DNA of 64,000 bases from positions 1 to 64,000 of the forward strand of contig CANQWD010000005.1 of the NCBI GenBank assembly GCA_947627465.1, read 5' to 3'. Below are positions 50,009-58,350 of the stretch, piece after piece. The translations under genes were made by a program, and so were the position numbers. Below the pieces are notes generated by a model. It had not been told where the DNA came from. It worked only from the letters and a program-made list of their open reading frames with translations, and made no database searches. Position 1 is the stretch's first letter, and each line of letters opens with the position of its first letter. Source of the stretch: an uncultured Clostridia bacterium (GTDB lineage: Bacteria; Bacillota; Clostridia; Oscillospirales; Ruminococcaceae).

Positions 50009-50053
50009 CGCCGCGCAGACCCGAGATATCGGGTCTGCGCGGCGTATTTTTTT
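50006..50053 (+). terminator. Strong terminator after glgP
   Basis: A perfect 19-bp stem (50006-50024 with 50029-50047) closed by a GATA tetraloop and followed by TTTTTTT. Confidence 0.93.
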
Positions 50054-50100
50054 ACAATTCGGTTATTTCTTAATTCCGGTACATTGTCTATGAAAATTTA

Positions 50101-50313
50101 TTATCCCGTACAGCCCCCCATACTTTCACAAGTTGCCGAAAGCATAATAATAAATATTATGAACGAGCAGCCGAGGAACATTCCGGCGAAATCGCTGAAG
50201 TTAGACCAATCGCTCGCGTGTTTTCCTGTAACTTTATTAAAAAGTAGCTTCAGTAGGACCGTAAGTATCAATCCTCCGACGAGGGAAACTATTAAATACA
50301 TATAAAACGGCAT
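50101..50313 (-). CDS. Small two-TM membrane protein of unknown function
   Basis: 70 aa with two predicted TM helices (about 4-24 and 42-62) and a C-terminal CESMGGC motif. GGAGG is 9 nt before the ATG, and a consensus promoter (TTGACA-17-TATTAT) lies upstream, so it is likely a real gene. I do not recognise the family. Confidence 0.7.
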   Translation of the reverse strand: MPFYMYLIVSLVGGLILTVLLKLLFNKVTGKHASDWSNFSDFAGMFLGCSFIIFIIMLSATCESMGGCTG

Positions 50314-50361
50314 GGCGTTTTACCTCCTTTCGATTTTTGCGTTAATCTTCGTGACAATTAT

Positions 50362-50390
50362 ATAATAACACATAATTTTCGCTTTGTCAA
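50362..50390 (-). promoter_or_regulatory. Promoter of the 70-aa membrane protein gene
   Basis: On the minus strand TTGACA (50385-50390) and TATTAT (50362-50367) are 17 nt apart. Confidence 0.75.
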
Positions 50391-50645
50391 GTAATATAAT
50401 CAAAAATGTAAGTCACATTACATTTGCTGATATACAAATTCACCTATTGGATACATTATAATATTATCACGGTTGTAAGTTGTTTTAATCACGGTTTGGA
50501 CTTCGCAGTCAGACAAGCGACTGTTTGACATCAAAAAAACGTACTGCACCGCCGTTTTTTGAAAAATCGTCCGGGCGTGGAGGAAACTGTGATAAAAAGT
50601 CAAAAAATTCAGCGTAATGCACAAAAAATAAAGCGGAGGTTTGTA
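50391..50645. other. Intergenic region upstream of the 100-aa HTH gene
   Basis: No gene is supported here. It holds a TATAAT at about 50457 without a convincing -35 box, and a TTGACA at 50535 without a matching -10 box, so the HTH gene's promoter is undecided. Confidence 0.4.
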
Positions 50646-50948
50646 ATGAATTACAATTTATGCCAGCAAATAGTAAACAAGCGTTTTGAGTTTGGAATGT
50701 CGCAGGCGGAACTTGCGCGGCGGCTGGACGTTTCAAGAAGCTCGGTGAACGCGTGGGAACTCGGTTTCGCCACGCCGCAGCTTAAACACGTCATTGAAAT
50801 GGCGAGGATATTCGGCACGACGGTCGACAGTATGCTTAATATTTCGGAGGATGTTACTATTAACATCTCCGAATTAAACGAGGAGGAACGTCAGGTTGTA
50901 TTTAATCTGGTGGACTGTTTGAAGAAGGCACATTCGGAAGAAAAATAA
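50646..50948 (+). CDS. XRE-family HTH transcriptional regulator
   Basis: 100 aa. The HTH domain covers about 6-62 (MSQAELARRLDVSRSSVNAWE), and the C-terminal 35 residues are a helical extension (NISELNEEERQVVFNLVDCLKK). ATG 50646 follows GCGGAGG. This small regulator type is frequent in Clostridia. No target is evident. Confidence 0.87.
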   Translation: MNYNLCQQIVNKRFEFGMSQAELARRLDVSRSSVNAWELGFATPQLKHVIEMARIFGTTVDSMLNISEDVTINISELNEEERQVVFNLVDCLKKAHSEEK

Positions 50949-50982
50949 AAAAGTTTCCTCCCCGCGTAACGGGGAGGAAACG
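50947..50982 (-). terminator. Terminator of the HD-domain gene
   Basis: GTTTCCTCCCC (50952-50962) pairs with GGGGAGGAAAC (50970-50980). The minus strand continues with TTTTTTATTTTT, so it works best for the minus-strand gene; the HTH gene converges on it. Confidence 0.75.
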
Positions 50983-51019
50983 ACAGTATGCGGAAAATTT
51001 TACGCGGCGTTGTTTTCCT

Positions 51020-51628
51020 TTACTTTTCGGAACCCTCCAAGAAGTAACTCGCTTCCATATCCGCGACGGACAGCGCGAACGCGAGAGGATACGTTTCAAA
51101 AGCTCTGCCTATGGTGTTGCGTTCCTCAACTGCGCCGTAAGAAAAGCCCATGTGCCAGCGTATAGCCATAGCTTCCTCGCGCGAAAGCCGCATGAAGCCG
51201 CTTATCATATAAACGCTCTTTTCGCCGTGACCGTAGGGCAGGCGGTCGTTTATCGTGTAGTACGGCACTTTTTCCCATTGCCCCGTTTGTTCGTTTTTTG
51301 CGTTCCGCATAGATACGGTGTAAAAATTCACCTTGCAAATATCGTGAAGCAGAGCGACTATCGCGGCGGTCTCCTCGGAAACGTTCAGCCCGTACTTTTC
51401 CCGAACGCGCTCCCGCGCCAGATATTCTACAAGACACTCGTAAACGTTCAGCGAGTGCCGCAGAAGTCCGCCCTCGTAAGCGCCGTGATAGCGAGTTGAG
51501 GCGGGGGCTGTGAAGAAATCGCTTTTTTCGAGAAATTCCAGCAGCTTATCCGCTCCGTCGCGCGTTATTTTTTCATTGTAGATCTTGATGAAATCGTCCT
51601 TGTCCGTAAGTTTTGGTTCGTTTTTCAT
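51020..51628 (-). CDS. HD-domain hydrolase
   Basis: 202 aa. HD-superfamily metal ligands are visible: RHSLNVYE (His58), LLHDICK (the HD pair near 94-95), GHGEKSV and the late ADMEAS aspartate near 189. Such proteins act on nucleotides or phosphodiesters; the substrate here is unknown. It may be co-transcribed with the upstream lipoprotein gene, 17 nt away. Confidence 0.85.
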   Translation of the reverse strand: MKNEPKLTDKDDFIKIYNEKITRDGADKLLEFLEKSDFFTAPASTRYHGAYEGGLLRHSLNVYECLVEYLARERVREKYGLNVSEETAAIVALLHDICKVNFYTVSMRNAKNEQTGQWEKVPYYTINDRLPYGHGEKSVYMISGFMRLSREEAMAIRWHMGFSYGAVEERNTIGRAFETYPLAFALSVADMEASYFLEGSEK

Positions 51629-51645
51629 AGAGCCGCTCCTTAATT

Positions 51646-52518
51646 TCAGTCGTCCCAGCCGTAAAATCTTACTTGCTGTTTGTTTAGGCGTTTGTTTTCA
51701 ACGTCGAATGTGTATTCGTACTTTATTATCTTATAGCCGTCGCCGTCGGGCACCGTCAAATGCTGTACGGCAAGCCCCGCGCTTTTCGGCTCCAGCTTCG
51801 CGCCGCGCGGCGATACTTCGCTGCCGTTTTCGTAAATGGGCAGTTCGGCGAGCTTTCCTCCGAATATCGAAAAAAACCGCTCGTAAACGGGAACTGCCGC
51901 CTCGTCCTCGCCCTGAAAGACCAGCCCGAAGATGTCGGGGTATTCTTCCGCACCGAAAAGATCTTTGTTTGAGATAAGGTCGCAGCCGTATGATAAGCCC
52001 TCGGCGGCGTTTTCGAGGATAATAAAGCGCACATCGGCGGGGATCTCGGGTTTCAGCCGGCTGATGAGTTTTCCTCCGTCGTAAAGCGAGATCGCGAAGT
52101 TGTCATAAAGCGTGCCGTTGATCTTCAGGGCGTTTGGATTTTCGGAGGTGCATTTTGTGCCCGAAATAACGACGTAGTAGCTTTTGCCGCCCGAATAAAC
52201 GTCTTTCAATATGTACGCAAGTTCGTTCTTGCGGATCACGGGCGCTTTGGGCGTTTCTTTCGCGGCAGATTTTACCGAGGAACTTTTTACGGATCCCGCC
52301 GCGCCTGAGGAGGAGCTTTGTCGAGCGGCGGAGCTAGTGGAGCTAGTGGAGCTAGTGGAGCCGGCGGATATTTCCGAGGAAATGCCGCGGCCGGGATTTT
52401 CGGCGTTTTGCGTTTCAGCGGAAATAGCGTACTTTTCGGGGGTGTAGGTCTCGTCCGCCATTTCGCAGCCGCTTAAAAATATTATCGCGGAAACCGCAAG
52501 ACCCATGAGTTTTTTCAA
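51646..52518 (-). CDS. Lipoprotein of unknown function
   Basis: 290 aa. A lipoprotein signal peptide ends in the lipobox LSGC (Cys18). A Ser/Thr/Ala-rich linker (about 50-90) contains the repeat STSSTSSTSSAA, encoded by 9-bp tandem units at about 52334-52360. The folded part (95-290) is not recognised; it has alternating beta-type segments. The start follows GGGGGTGGTA upstream. It is probably attached to the outer face of the membrane. Confidence 0.8.
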   Translation of the reverse strand: MKKLMGLAVSAIIFLSGCEMADETYTPEKYAISAETQNAENPGRGISSEISAGSTSSTSSTSSAARQSSSSGAAGSVKSSSVKSAAKETPKAPVIRKNELAYILKDVYSGGKSYYVVISGTKCTSENPNALKINGTLYDNFAISLYDGGKLISRLKPEIPADVRFIILENAAEGLSYGCDLISNKDLFGAEEYPDIFGLVFQGEDEAAVPVYERFFSIFGGKLAELPIYENGSEVSPRGAKLEPKSAGLAVQHLTVPDGDGYKIIKYEYTFDVENKRLNKQQVRFYGWDD

Positions 52519-52540
52519 AATACCACCCCCTCGTTCGGGT

Positions 52541-54565
52541 TCAGCGCATAAAGCGAATATAATTGCCGTTTTGGTCGGGAAGAAGCAGAACTGCGTGCTC
52601 GTCGGTAAACGTAAAGATCGCGGGAATTGCGCCCAGTTCTTTTTTCAGAGCGTTTTGTAGTTCGGTTATGCGCTCGCTTGTCGGAATAAGCGAGAATTTT
52701 TGGGCGGCGAAGTTTTCGGCGGCCCATTCTGCGGCATTTTCGGGGAACTTCGCTATTGCGGTCGTTACCAAAAACGGCTGTACCGCGTCGTTCAGCATAT
52801 CTTCAACGTCCTCTTGCGTCTGCATATCCCCGTTCGTATCGATAAGTATCGGAACGGCTTTCATTCCGCTTGCCTTTGCCATATACGCTATATTTTTGAA
52901 GTCGTAAGCAAATTCGCCGTGCTTGGGAAGAACGACGCCCGCCCCGAGCGCTTCTTTCGCCGCGTTAACGGTTTTGAGATCCTCGTCGTGACGGTATTCG
53001 GAGAAATCCTTGAGAAAGTCATCAAACGCGCGGTCGATATATTTTGACAGTCCTTTGTAATATTCCTCGTCAAACGGCACGAAAAGATACGCTTCGTCTT
53101 GGAATTCCTCGCTGTTGTATTTTTCCGTTCCGAAATAGCTTTCAGCGTATTTATCGACGTCCGACGGGTAGAAATGCTCCGGGTCGCGTCTGTCCCAATT
53201 ATAATAGTAGTCGGTGAAGCACGCGCCCATATAGCTGAACAAAAACAGTTCCAGATATCCGCCCCAGCAGTTTATGATAAACTCGCGCAGATCGGTTTGT
53301 GCGCCGTTTTTTACGTTGTCTATGATCTCGGGGAAGTGATCGTAAAACTCGGGCGCGGTAAGATCGTGTTCTACGCACCAGCGCAGAAAAATCGCCAAGT
53401 GATTGCAGCCGTTTTTCAGATTGAGCGGCAGATTTTTATCGGTTATCTTGTCGCCGTGCATTCGCGCGGAATCGATAGGACGCGGCTTGCTCTCGTCCTG
53501 AAAGCCCTCGCAGCAGTTTGGACGGTTTATATCCACAACGTGGCTTACGTTTTTCATGCGCTCCAAAAGAGCCTTCGTGTCGTTCGCTATTTTGAACTCC
53601 ATTTCCTCGCGGTACAGAGGAATAACCTCGAAGAAGTTGACGCGGTCGCCGTTTGGCAGAACGCAGTATTCCGCGTCGTCGGGAACGCCCTCCGGGTAAA
53701 GCAGCAGCGAACCGCAGAAACCGTTGTTCGGCGCGAGAAAATTCTGATGATCCACCGAATGTCCCCAGCCGAGCCACGAATCGGTGTTCAGCGGCAGTTT
53801 TGCCAGATCTTTCAGCAAGGCGATCGGCCAGAACCAATTTTCGTCGTTTTCTCCGAGCTTCCAGTCGGGCGGCAAGCAGATAAGCAGTTCCGCGCGCGCG
53901 TTTTCATCGGCGGACAGAGCGTCGGGGATATTCATAAGGTGCGCGCCCATGCCCATTGTCACAAGCGTAAAGAAGTTTCGCTCCTTGGAGGGCGGTATGC
54001 AGGCGATATCAAGGACGAGGTCACGCGAGGTTATTTCGTGAAAAACCGTCGGAAAATCGCCGTAATTATCCTTGATATGTTCTTCCAGAGCGTCAAGTTC
54101 GTCGTCGTCGTAAGCTTCGACGTCATCGTCGTAATCTTCTTCGGGAGAACCGTTTATCTCATCGAGCAAGCCCTCGATCTCCTCCATAAACCTGTCCGCG
54201 GAATCGAGAACGTCCTCGGGCGGATTCATGTTCATTCCGCGTGCCAGACACACCTTTGCGCGTTCGAGAATATTTCGGCGAAGCTCGTCGTCATCCTCGC
54301 ACTCGTCGTCGTCTGCAGCGCGCAGGAGAGCAAGTCCCATCATAAACTGCCATTTGTAATCGCCGTCCATACGGTCTTTCGTGCTTTCCAGCACGGCAAT
54401 GGCACGCTTGTACTCCTCTTTATCAATATATGCCTGCGCGAGCCAGCTTAGAATTTCATCGTCCACGCTGTTTTGGGGGAGCGCCATGACAGCCGCGATG
54501 ATTTTCTCGTTTTCGTCGTCGTCGCGCCATTTTCTGAAATGTCTGATAAGCTCGTCCTTATTCAT
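52541..54565 (-). CDS. TPR and SUFU-domain protein
   Basis: 674 aa. The N-terminal 150 residues look like tetratricopeptide-type helices, followed by an acidic stretch (about 140-165). A SUFU (suppressor of fused-like) domain covers about 170-345, with the family pattern LVTMGMGAHLMN and VDHQNFLAPNNGFCGSLLLYPEG (in part). The C-terminal half, including a domain after about 470, is not recognised. Bacterial SUFU proteins often occur as immunity proteins for polymorphic toxins, but no toxin gene is adjacent. ATG 54565 fits GGCGGTGA; an in-frame ATG further up lies inside the hairpin region. Confidence 0.75.
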   Translation of the reverse strand: MNKDELIRHFRKWRDDDENEKIIAAVMALPQNSVDDEILSWLAQAYIDKEEYKRAIAVLESTKDRMDGDYKWQFMMGLALLRAADDDECEDDDELRRNILERAKVCLARGMNMNPPEDVLDSADRFMEEIEGLLDEINGSPEEDYDDDVEAYDDDELDALEEHIKDNYGDFPTVFHEITSRDLVLDIACIPPSKERNFFTLVTMGMGAHLMNIPDALSADENARAELLICLPPDWKLGENDENWFWPIALLKDLAKLPLNTDSWLGWGHSVDHQNFLAPNNGFCGSLLLYPEGVPDDAEYCVLPNGDRVNFFEVIPLYREEMEFKIANDTKALLERMKNVSHVVDINRPNCCEGFQDESKPRPIDSARMHGDKITDKNLPLNLKNGCNHLAIFLRWCVEHDLTAPEFYDHFPEIIDNVKNGAQTDLREFIINCWGGYLELFLFSYMGACFTDYYYNWDRRDPEHFYPSDVDKYAESYFGTEKYNSEEFQDEAYLFVPFDEEYYKGLSKYIDRAFDDFLKDFSEYRHDEDLKTVNAAKEALGAGVVLPKHGEFAYDFKNIAYMAKASGMKAVPILIDTNGDMQTQEDVEDMLNDAVQPFLVTTAIAKFPENAAEWAAENFAAQKFSLIPTSERITELQNALKKELGAIPAIFTFTDEHAVLLLPDQNGNYIRFMR

Positions 54566-54699
54566 CGTACAAATCACCGCCTCGTAACATTTTATAGTAA
54601 ACGTCAAATAATTTTGCCGTTTACTGTAAAGAATTTGCCTTGCACATACGTTCGCTGTCGCTCATTCCGTAAACGACAATTATCATTGCCGGTTTTTTG
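54566..54699. repeat. Short intergenic region with an ATAGTAAACG hairpin
   Basis: ATAGTAAACG and CGTTTACTGT arms lie at about 54594-54637, matching the hairpin at 3551-3578. A further CCGTAAACGACAA word follows. Together they suggest a small dispersed palindromic element. Confidence 0.5.
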
Positions 54700-55191
54700 T
54701 TATTGATCGTCGGTCGGAACGTTGTGCTCCTTGCAGCAGAACTCTCCCGCGGTAAGCTTCAGCAGCGCGAACGCATTCAGAAGCTGTTCGGGCAGCTTGC
54801 CCTCTTCCGGTTTTTCGCCGTATTTTTTCATAATATAGTCAAGCCCCGTGATTTTTTCAATTCCCGTTATGACCTCAATAACTCCCGTGCCTGTGATGCT
54901 CTTGTAAGAAGGCACGGTAAATCCGTAATATTTGTCGGTTTTAACGATATCGCGGAGCTTGTCTATCTCGAACGCGGCGTTGCTGTTGTTTTTTATAAGA
55001 TCCAGCTTTTTGCCCTTTTCCTCGCAGCGGAAGAAAAGCTCCAGCTTGCCGCCCTTAAGATTATAGCCGAAGCACATCGGCACTATGTAGGGCCAGCTGC
55101 CGTCAAAAAGCGCGATCCTGCACACTTTCGATTCGCTTAACACTCTGTCTATTTCGTCAAAATCGGTTATTTCTATTTCGTCTCTGTTCAT
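54700..55191 (-). CDS. Pyridoxamine 5'-phosphate oxidase family (NimA-like) flavin protein
   Basis: 163 aa split-barrel fold: VCRIALFDGSWPYIVPMCFGY near the N-terminus, FFRCEEKGKKLDLIKNN and the central YYGFTVPSYKSITGTGVIE are typical of the FMN-binding NimA/PNPOx-like group. These proteins may reduce nitro compounds or act on unknown cofactors. It lies alone between SUFU and rpsT genes. Confidence 0.85.
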   Translation of the reverse strand: MNRDEIEITDFDEIDRVLSESKVCRIALFDGSWPYIVPMCFGYNLKGGKLELFFRCEEKGKKLDLIKNNSNAAFEIDKLRDIVKTDKYYGFTVPSYKSITGTGVIEVITGIEKITGLDYIMKKYGEKPEEGKLPEQLLNAFALLKLTAGEFCCKEHNVPTDDQ

Positions 55192-55262
55192 ACTTATCCA
55201 ATGTCCCCTTTTATAATTCTACACAATTCTACATAATGTAACGGTTTTCGCCATTCAAAAAA

Positions 55263-55292
55263 TAATCACCCGCATACCATTAAGGCTGCGGG
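55263..55292 (-). terminator. Terminator of rpsT
   Basis: CCCGCA (55269-55274) pairs with TGCGGG (55287-55292); on the minus strand the stem is followed by TGATTATTTTTT. Confidence 0.75.
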
Positions 55293-55299
55293 CGTACAT

Positions 55300-55539
55300 T
55301 TAAGCGTTTGCTTTCTTCGCGAGCTGCGATTTCAGGCGGGCTGCCTTGTTCTTGTGGATAAGACCCTTGCCTGCCGCTTTATCAACGTTAACGCTTGCCG
55401 CTTTGATCGTCGCGGCGTCGGCACCCTCGGCGCGAGCCTTTCTGATCGATGTTCTCAGAGCGGACTTTGCTGCCTTATTTGCCTCGTTTCTTGCCTCAGA
55501 GATGAGAACTCTCTTCTTGGCACTCTTAATATTCGGCAT
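55300..55539 (-). CDS. rpsT: 30S ribosomal protein S20
   Basis: 79 aa, basic and helical, starting MPNIKSAKKRVL and containing the family pattern AAGKGLIHKNKAARLKSQL. A good ribosome binding site (GGAGGTGA) precedes the start and a sigma-A promoter lies at 55696-55724. Divergent pairing with gpr is conserved in many spore formers, including Bacillus. Confidence 0.96.
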   Translation of the reverse strand: MPNIKSAKKRVLISEARNEANKAAKSALRTSIRKARAEGADAATIKAASVNVDKAAGKGLIHKNKAARLKSQLAKKANA

Positions 55540-55695
55540 TTCTTTTCACCTCCGTTTTTAAGGTTTTATCGAAATCAATGAAGCTCGGGTATTTTGCTCG
55601 TTTTTTGGGGTATTATTTATTTATATTCACCAAAAACTTTTCGTATTTTCCCGATTTGTTGGTGTTTCGATTTGTTTTTTCTCATAGTACATTTT

Positions 55696-55724
55696 ATTAT
55701 AACACACTTAAGGGAAAATTTCAA
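55696..55724 (-). promoter_or_regulatory. Sigma-A promoter of rpsT
   Basis: On the minus strand TTGAAA (55719-55724) and TATAAT (55696-55701) are 17 nt apart. The leader of about 150 nt is unassigned. Confidence 0.8.
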
Positions 55725-55832
55725 GGGGTTTTAAAAATTTTTTTTCAAAATCTGTCGATACAGCTTGAAACGCTCGCGCTGCAAACCGACGGATAAGCGA
55801 TTTTGAAAATATGCTGAAATACAGGAGAGATT

Positions 55833-56567
55833 ATGGACAACAGCGGACTTGCGTTTGAAGCGGCGCATATACTCACGAAAAATGACGGCGTAAGAGCGGC
55901 TTCGCGGAAAATAGGCGAGGTGAAGATCACCGACGTGCGCCTTTCGGCGTCCGCCGCCAAATCGATAGGACGGCGCGCGGGGCGATACATCACATTGCAC
56001 GGAGACCCGCACACCGAGGGAATGACGGCGCTTCTTCGCCGCGCGATCCTGCAGGTAATTCCGCCGCGCGGAAAAATACTCGCCGCGGGCTTGGGAAATC
56101 CCGATGTTACGCAGGACAGTCTCGGGGCAGAGAGCGTAAGGCGGCTGGCGGCGCGAAAGGGCTGCCGATATTCGCTTGCGGCGATAGAAACAGACGTTGC
56201 CGCGAAAACGGGCATTGAGACCGCGCGTTTGGTAAAAGCGGCGGCGCGCGAACTTAAAGCGGACTGCGTTATGGCGATTGACGCGCTTTCCTGTGAAAAT
56301 CCGCGTTATATAGGCAAAACCGTGCAGATAGGCAGCGCGGGGCTTATCCCGGGTTCGGGCGTGGGTGCGGCGAGCGGCGGTCTTACTGAGCACGAAATCG
56401 GCTGCCCGGTAGTTGCCGTGGGAGTGCCCGCCGTTTCCGCGCTTTCGGGCATTTCGCACAGCGCCGCGGATAAAGAGTTCCTTGTTTCGACTGCCAATAT
56501 AGATATTATAATAGGTATGTGGTCGGAAGTCATCGCCGCCGCGATAGACTCCATTGTCGAAAACTGA
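55833..56567 (+). CDS. gpr: Germination protease GPR (A25), shortened
   Basis: 244 aa against the usual 320-370. GPR degrades the small acid-soluble spore proteins at germination. Recognised parts are ILAAGLGNPDVTQDSLG near 83-99, VMAIDALSCENPRYIGKTVQI near 147 (in part: DCVMAIDALSC) and GSGVGAASGGLTEH near 177. The product is short at both ends relative to the family but the core is intact. AGGAG precedes the ATG. Its presence indicates a spore former. A forespore sigma-G promoter is expected but was not identified. Confidence 0.9.
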   Translation: MDNSGLAFEAAHILTKNDGVRAASRKIGEVKITDVRLSASAAKSIGRRAGRYITLHGDPHTEGMTALLRRAILQVIPPRGKILAAGLGNPDVTQDSLGAESVRRLAARKGCRYSLAAIETDVAAKTGIETARLVKAAARELKADCVMAIDALSCENPRYIGKTVQIGSAGLIPGSGVGAASGGLTEHEIGCPVVAVGVPAVSALSGISHSAADKEFLVSTANIDIIIGMWSEVIAAAIDSIVEN

Positions 56568-56651
56568 CTGTAAACCGTTTTTGATTAACAAACAGAACCG
56601 TTGCTTTGCACAAATGTTTTTGTCGGTTTTAACAAAATTTGCCGAAATGCA

Positions 56652-56680
56652 TTGACGCAACTGCCGAAAAAGCGTATAAT
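56652..56680 (+). promoter_or_regulatory. Sigma-A promoter of the anchored 151-aa protein gene
   Basis: TTGACG (56652-56657) and TATAAT (56675-56680) are 17 nt apart. It leaves a leader of about 115 nt. Confidence 0.75.
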
Positions 56681-56804
56681 GGGGTTGAAAACCGAAAGGG
56701 TTTTGCTTGGTATGGGATTAAGGAACGCAAATTGGTTAAAGTTGGCGATTGCCGCCCGGATTTTTTGGCGTACCTTATGGAGTGATTAAGAAAGGGTAAT
56801 GGTT

Positions 56805-57260
56805 ATGAAAAAAACGATACACAAGCTGTTGCAGATGATCGTATTGTTGTGCGCAATGATTGTTATAGCCACAGTAACGATAGTGTCGGACAGCTTTAAT
56901 AAAGTGAAGTCGCCCGTTTTGGAGCCGCATTATTTAACTGCAAGCGAGTTCGCACAGTGGGAGGCGCTTCAAAACGAGTATGAGACCACGCACTTTGATT
57001 ATATGATCCTCCACCAGACAATTACCTTGCAGTCGAAGCTTTTGAATAAGAAGCACCCTACCGAGGAGGACAAGGCTATGATTGCCGGCTATGACAAGTC
57101 GATTGCGGAGCAGTCGGGCGAGCTTGCAAAAAAGCCGTCTCTCGACGAACTTCAGGCGCAAATGGATTTGATCGGCTCGACCGAACCGATAGACAATGAA
57201 TACGCGCGGATTATGGTTAAGGTGAAAGATACCGGAGCGGCGGCGCAGTCCATGGCTTGA
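56805..57260 (+). CDS. Membrane-anchored helical protein of unknown function
   Basis: About 151 aa. A basic start and one hydrophobic segment (about 8-28) act as signal or anchor, followed by a helical external part with charged repeats. I do not recognise the family. Two in-frame starts exist, ATG 56799 and ATG 56805; the second lies at better distance from AAAGGG. A terminator follows and it stands between gpr and the ribosomal operon. Confidence 0.72.
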   Translation: MKKTIHKLLQMIVLLCAMIVIATVTIVSDSFNKVKSPVLEPHYLTASEFAQWEALQNEYETTHFDYMILHQTITLQSKLLNKKHPTEEDKAMIAGYDKSIAEQSGELAKKPSLDELQAQMDLIGSTEPIDNEYARIMVKVKDTGAAAQSMA

Positions 57261-57279
57261 ACAAAGATAAATATATTAC

Positions 57280-57316
57280 AGAGCGGCATTTTCGCGGGAA
57301 AACGCCGCTCTTTTTA
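57280..57316 (+). terminator. Terminator after the anchored protein gene
   Basis: AGAGCGGC (57280-57287) pairs with GCCGCTCT (57304-57311), followed by TTTTATA. Confidence 0.85.
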
Positions 57317-57442
57317 TACTCGGTGGTGAAAAAATCCTCATTTTTCGTCGAAAAACGCCCCAATTGTGGAACTTGCACAAAAACGCGGGCTAAATCCGCG
57401 AAAAATTCTCTGCTAATTCGGAATAATATTTTACTTTACCGG

Positions 57443-57471
57443 TTGAAATTGGCGGTTATTTGTGTTAAAAT
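57443..57471 (+). promoter_or_regulatory. Promoter of the S10 ribosomal operon
   Basis: TTGAAA (57443-57448) and TAAAAT (57466-57471) are 17 nt apart. Transcription would start near 57478. Confidence 0.75.
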
Positions 57472-57477
57472 AACATT

Positions 57478-57871
57478 TGGCGGCTGCGATAGCAATACGG
57501 AGCCGCAAGGCGATGAAGTCGGAGGTTGCGCGGACGGTAAGTCACGCGGTAATTTCGACGGAGTATGTCCGGGTTAAACTCGGGCGAAAAATTTCGAGCG
57601 GTTTTTCGCGGGAGCGTTAAAGTGTTCAATTCATTGGATAACTAACTTCTCTCGAAAATGTGAAGCGGAATGTAAAGCGGTATGGATAAGGATTTTATCT
57701 CTTGCCTCTGTATTTCTCTTACATCTAAGAAACACCCGGCTCGGTGGATTTTTCAAAATAAGCCTTCGCCGGCACTTTGGAGGGCGTTTGCGCAAACGGC
57801 TTTCAAACAATACTAAAAGGTCGGGCGAAAAGTTACTCAACCCGACAAAAACGAAGAAAGGTTGAAAAATC
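57478..57871 (+). promoter_or_regulatory. Long structured leader of the S10 operon
   Basis: About 394 nt lie between the promoter and rpsJ without a credible ORF. The leader opens with a GCGGCT / AGCCGC hairpin (57480-57506). A GC-rich block around 57515-57580 has the words GGAGGTTGCGCGG, TCACGCGGTAATTTCGACGG and GTCCGGGTT. A GTCGGG / CCCGAC hairpin (57820-57846) stands just before the ribosome binding site. This looks like a regulatory leader, perhaps bound by a ribosomal protein encoded in the operon; that function is inferred. Confidence 0.6.
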
Positions 57872-58183
57872 ATGGCAACAAACGAGAAGGTAAGAATTAA
57901 GGTAAAGGGTTACGAGCACAGCGTTGTGGACGCAGCGGCTCAGAAGATCGTCGAGGCTGCAAAGCGCGGCGGTGCGAGAGTTGCGGGTCCCATTCCGCTG
58001 CCGACCGACAAGCAGGTCGTAACCATTTTGAGAGCGGTACACAAGTATAAGTACAGCCGCGAGCAGTTCGAGATGAGAACTCACAAGCGCCTTATCGACG
58101 TTATCCGCCCCGACAAAAAGACCATCGAGGCGCTCCAGTCTCTGGAGCTTCCCGCTGGCGTAGAGATCTCGATGGATATTTGA
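57872..58183 (+). CDS. rpsJ: 30S ribosomal protein S10
   Basis: 103 aa, first gene of the S10 operon. The family stretches [20 protein letters not shown] and [17 protein letters not shown] are unchanged, and the protein also acts as NusE in antitermination. GAAAGG precedes the ATG. A 167-nt structured spacer follows before rplC. Confidence 0.97.
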   Translation: MATNEKVRIKVKGYEHSVVDAAAQKIVEAAKRGGARVAGPIPLPTDKQVVTILRAVHKYKYSREQFEMRTHKRLIDVIRPDKKTIEALQSLELPAGVEISMDI

Positions 58184-58350
58184 GATCTTGCAATCAATCG
58201 AATTTCATCGACATCTTAAATATAGATTCGTTGGAGTTATGTTGGCGGCAGACTTAGCGGAGCCGTCAACCGCTAACCGCGCGCCCTTAACCCAAAGGCG
58301 CGGGGTCATGTTGGCAATAGCCAACCAATAACCAAAGGAGGAAAAGCCGA
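58184..58350 (+). other. Structured spacer between rpsJ and rplC
   Basis: 167 nt with short hairpins (for example GTTGGCAATAGCCAAC near 58312 and GCGC-rich arms near 58280-58304). No ORF. Longer than normal for this junction; a regulatory mRNA structure is possible. Confidence 0.45.

Noticed and set aside
57257-57577. 106-codon ORF ahead of the S10 operon
   Set aside because: It crosses a terminator and the S10 promoter, and its sequence has no family resemblance; the DNA is better read as leader RNA.
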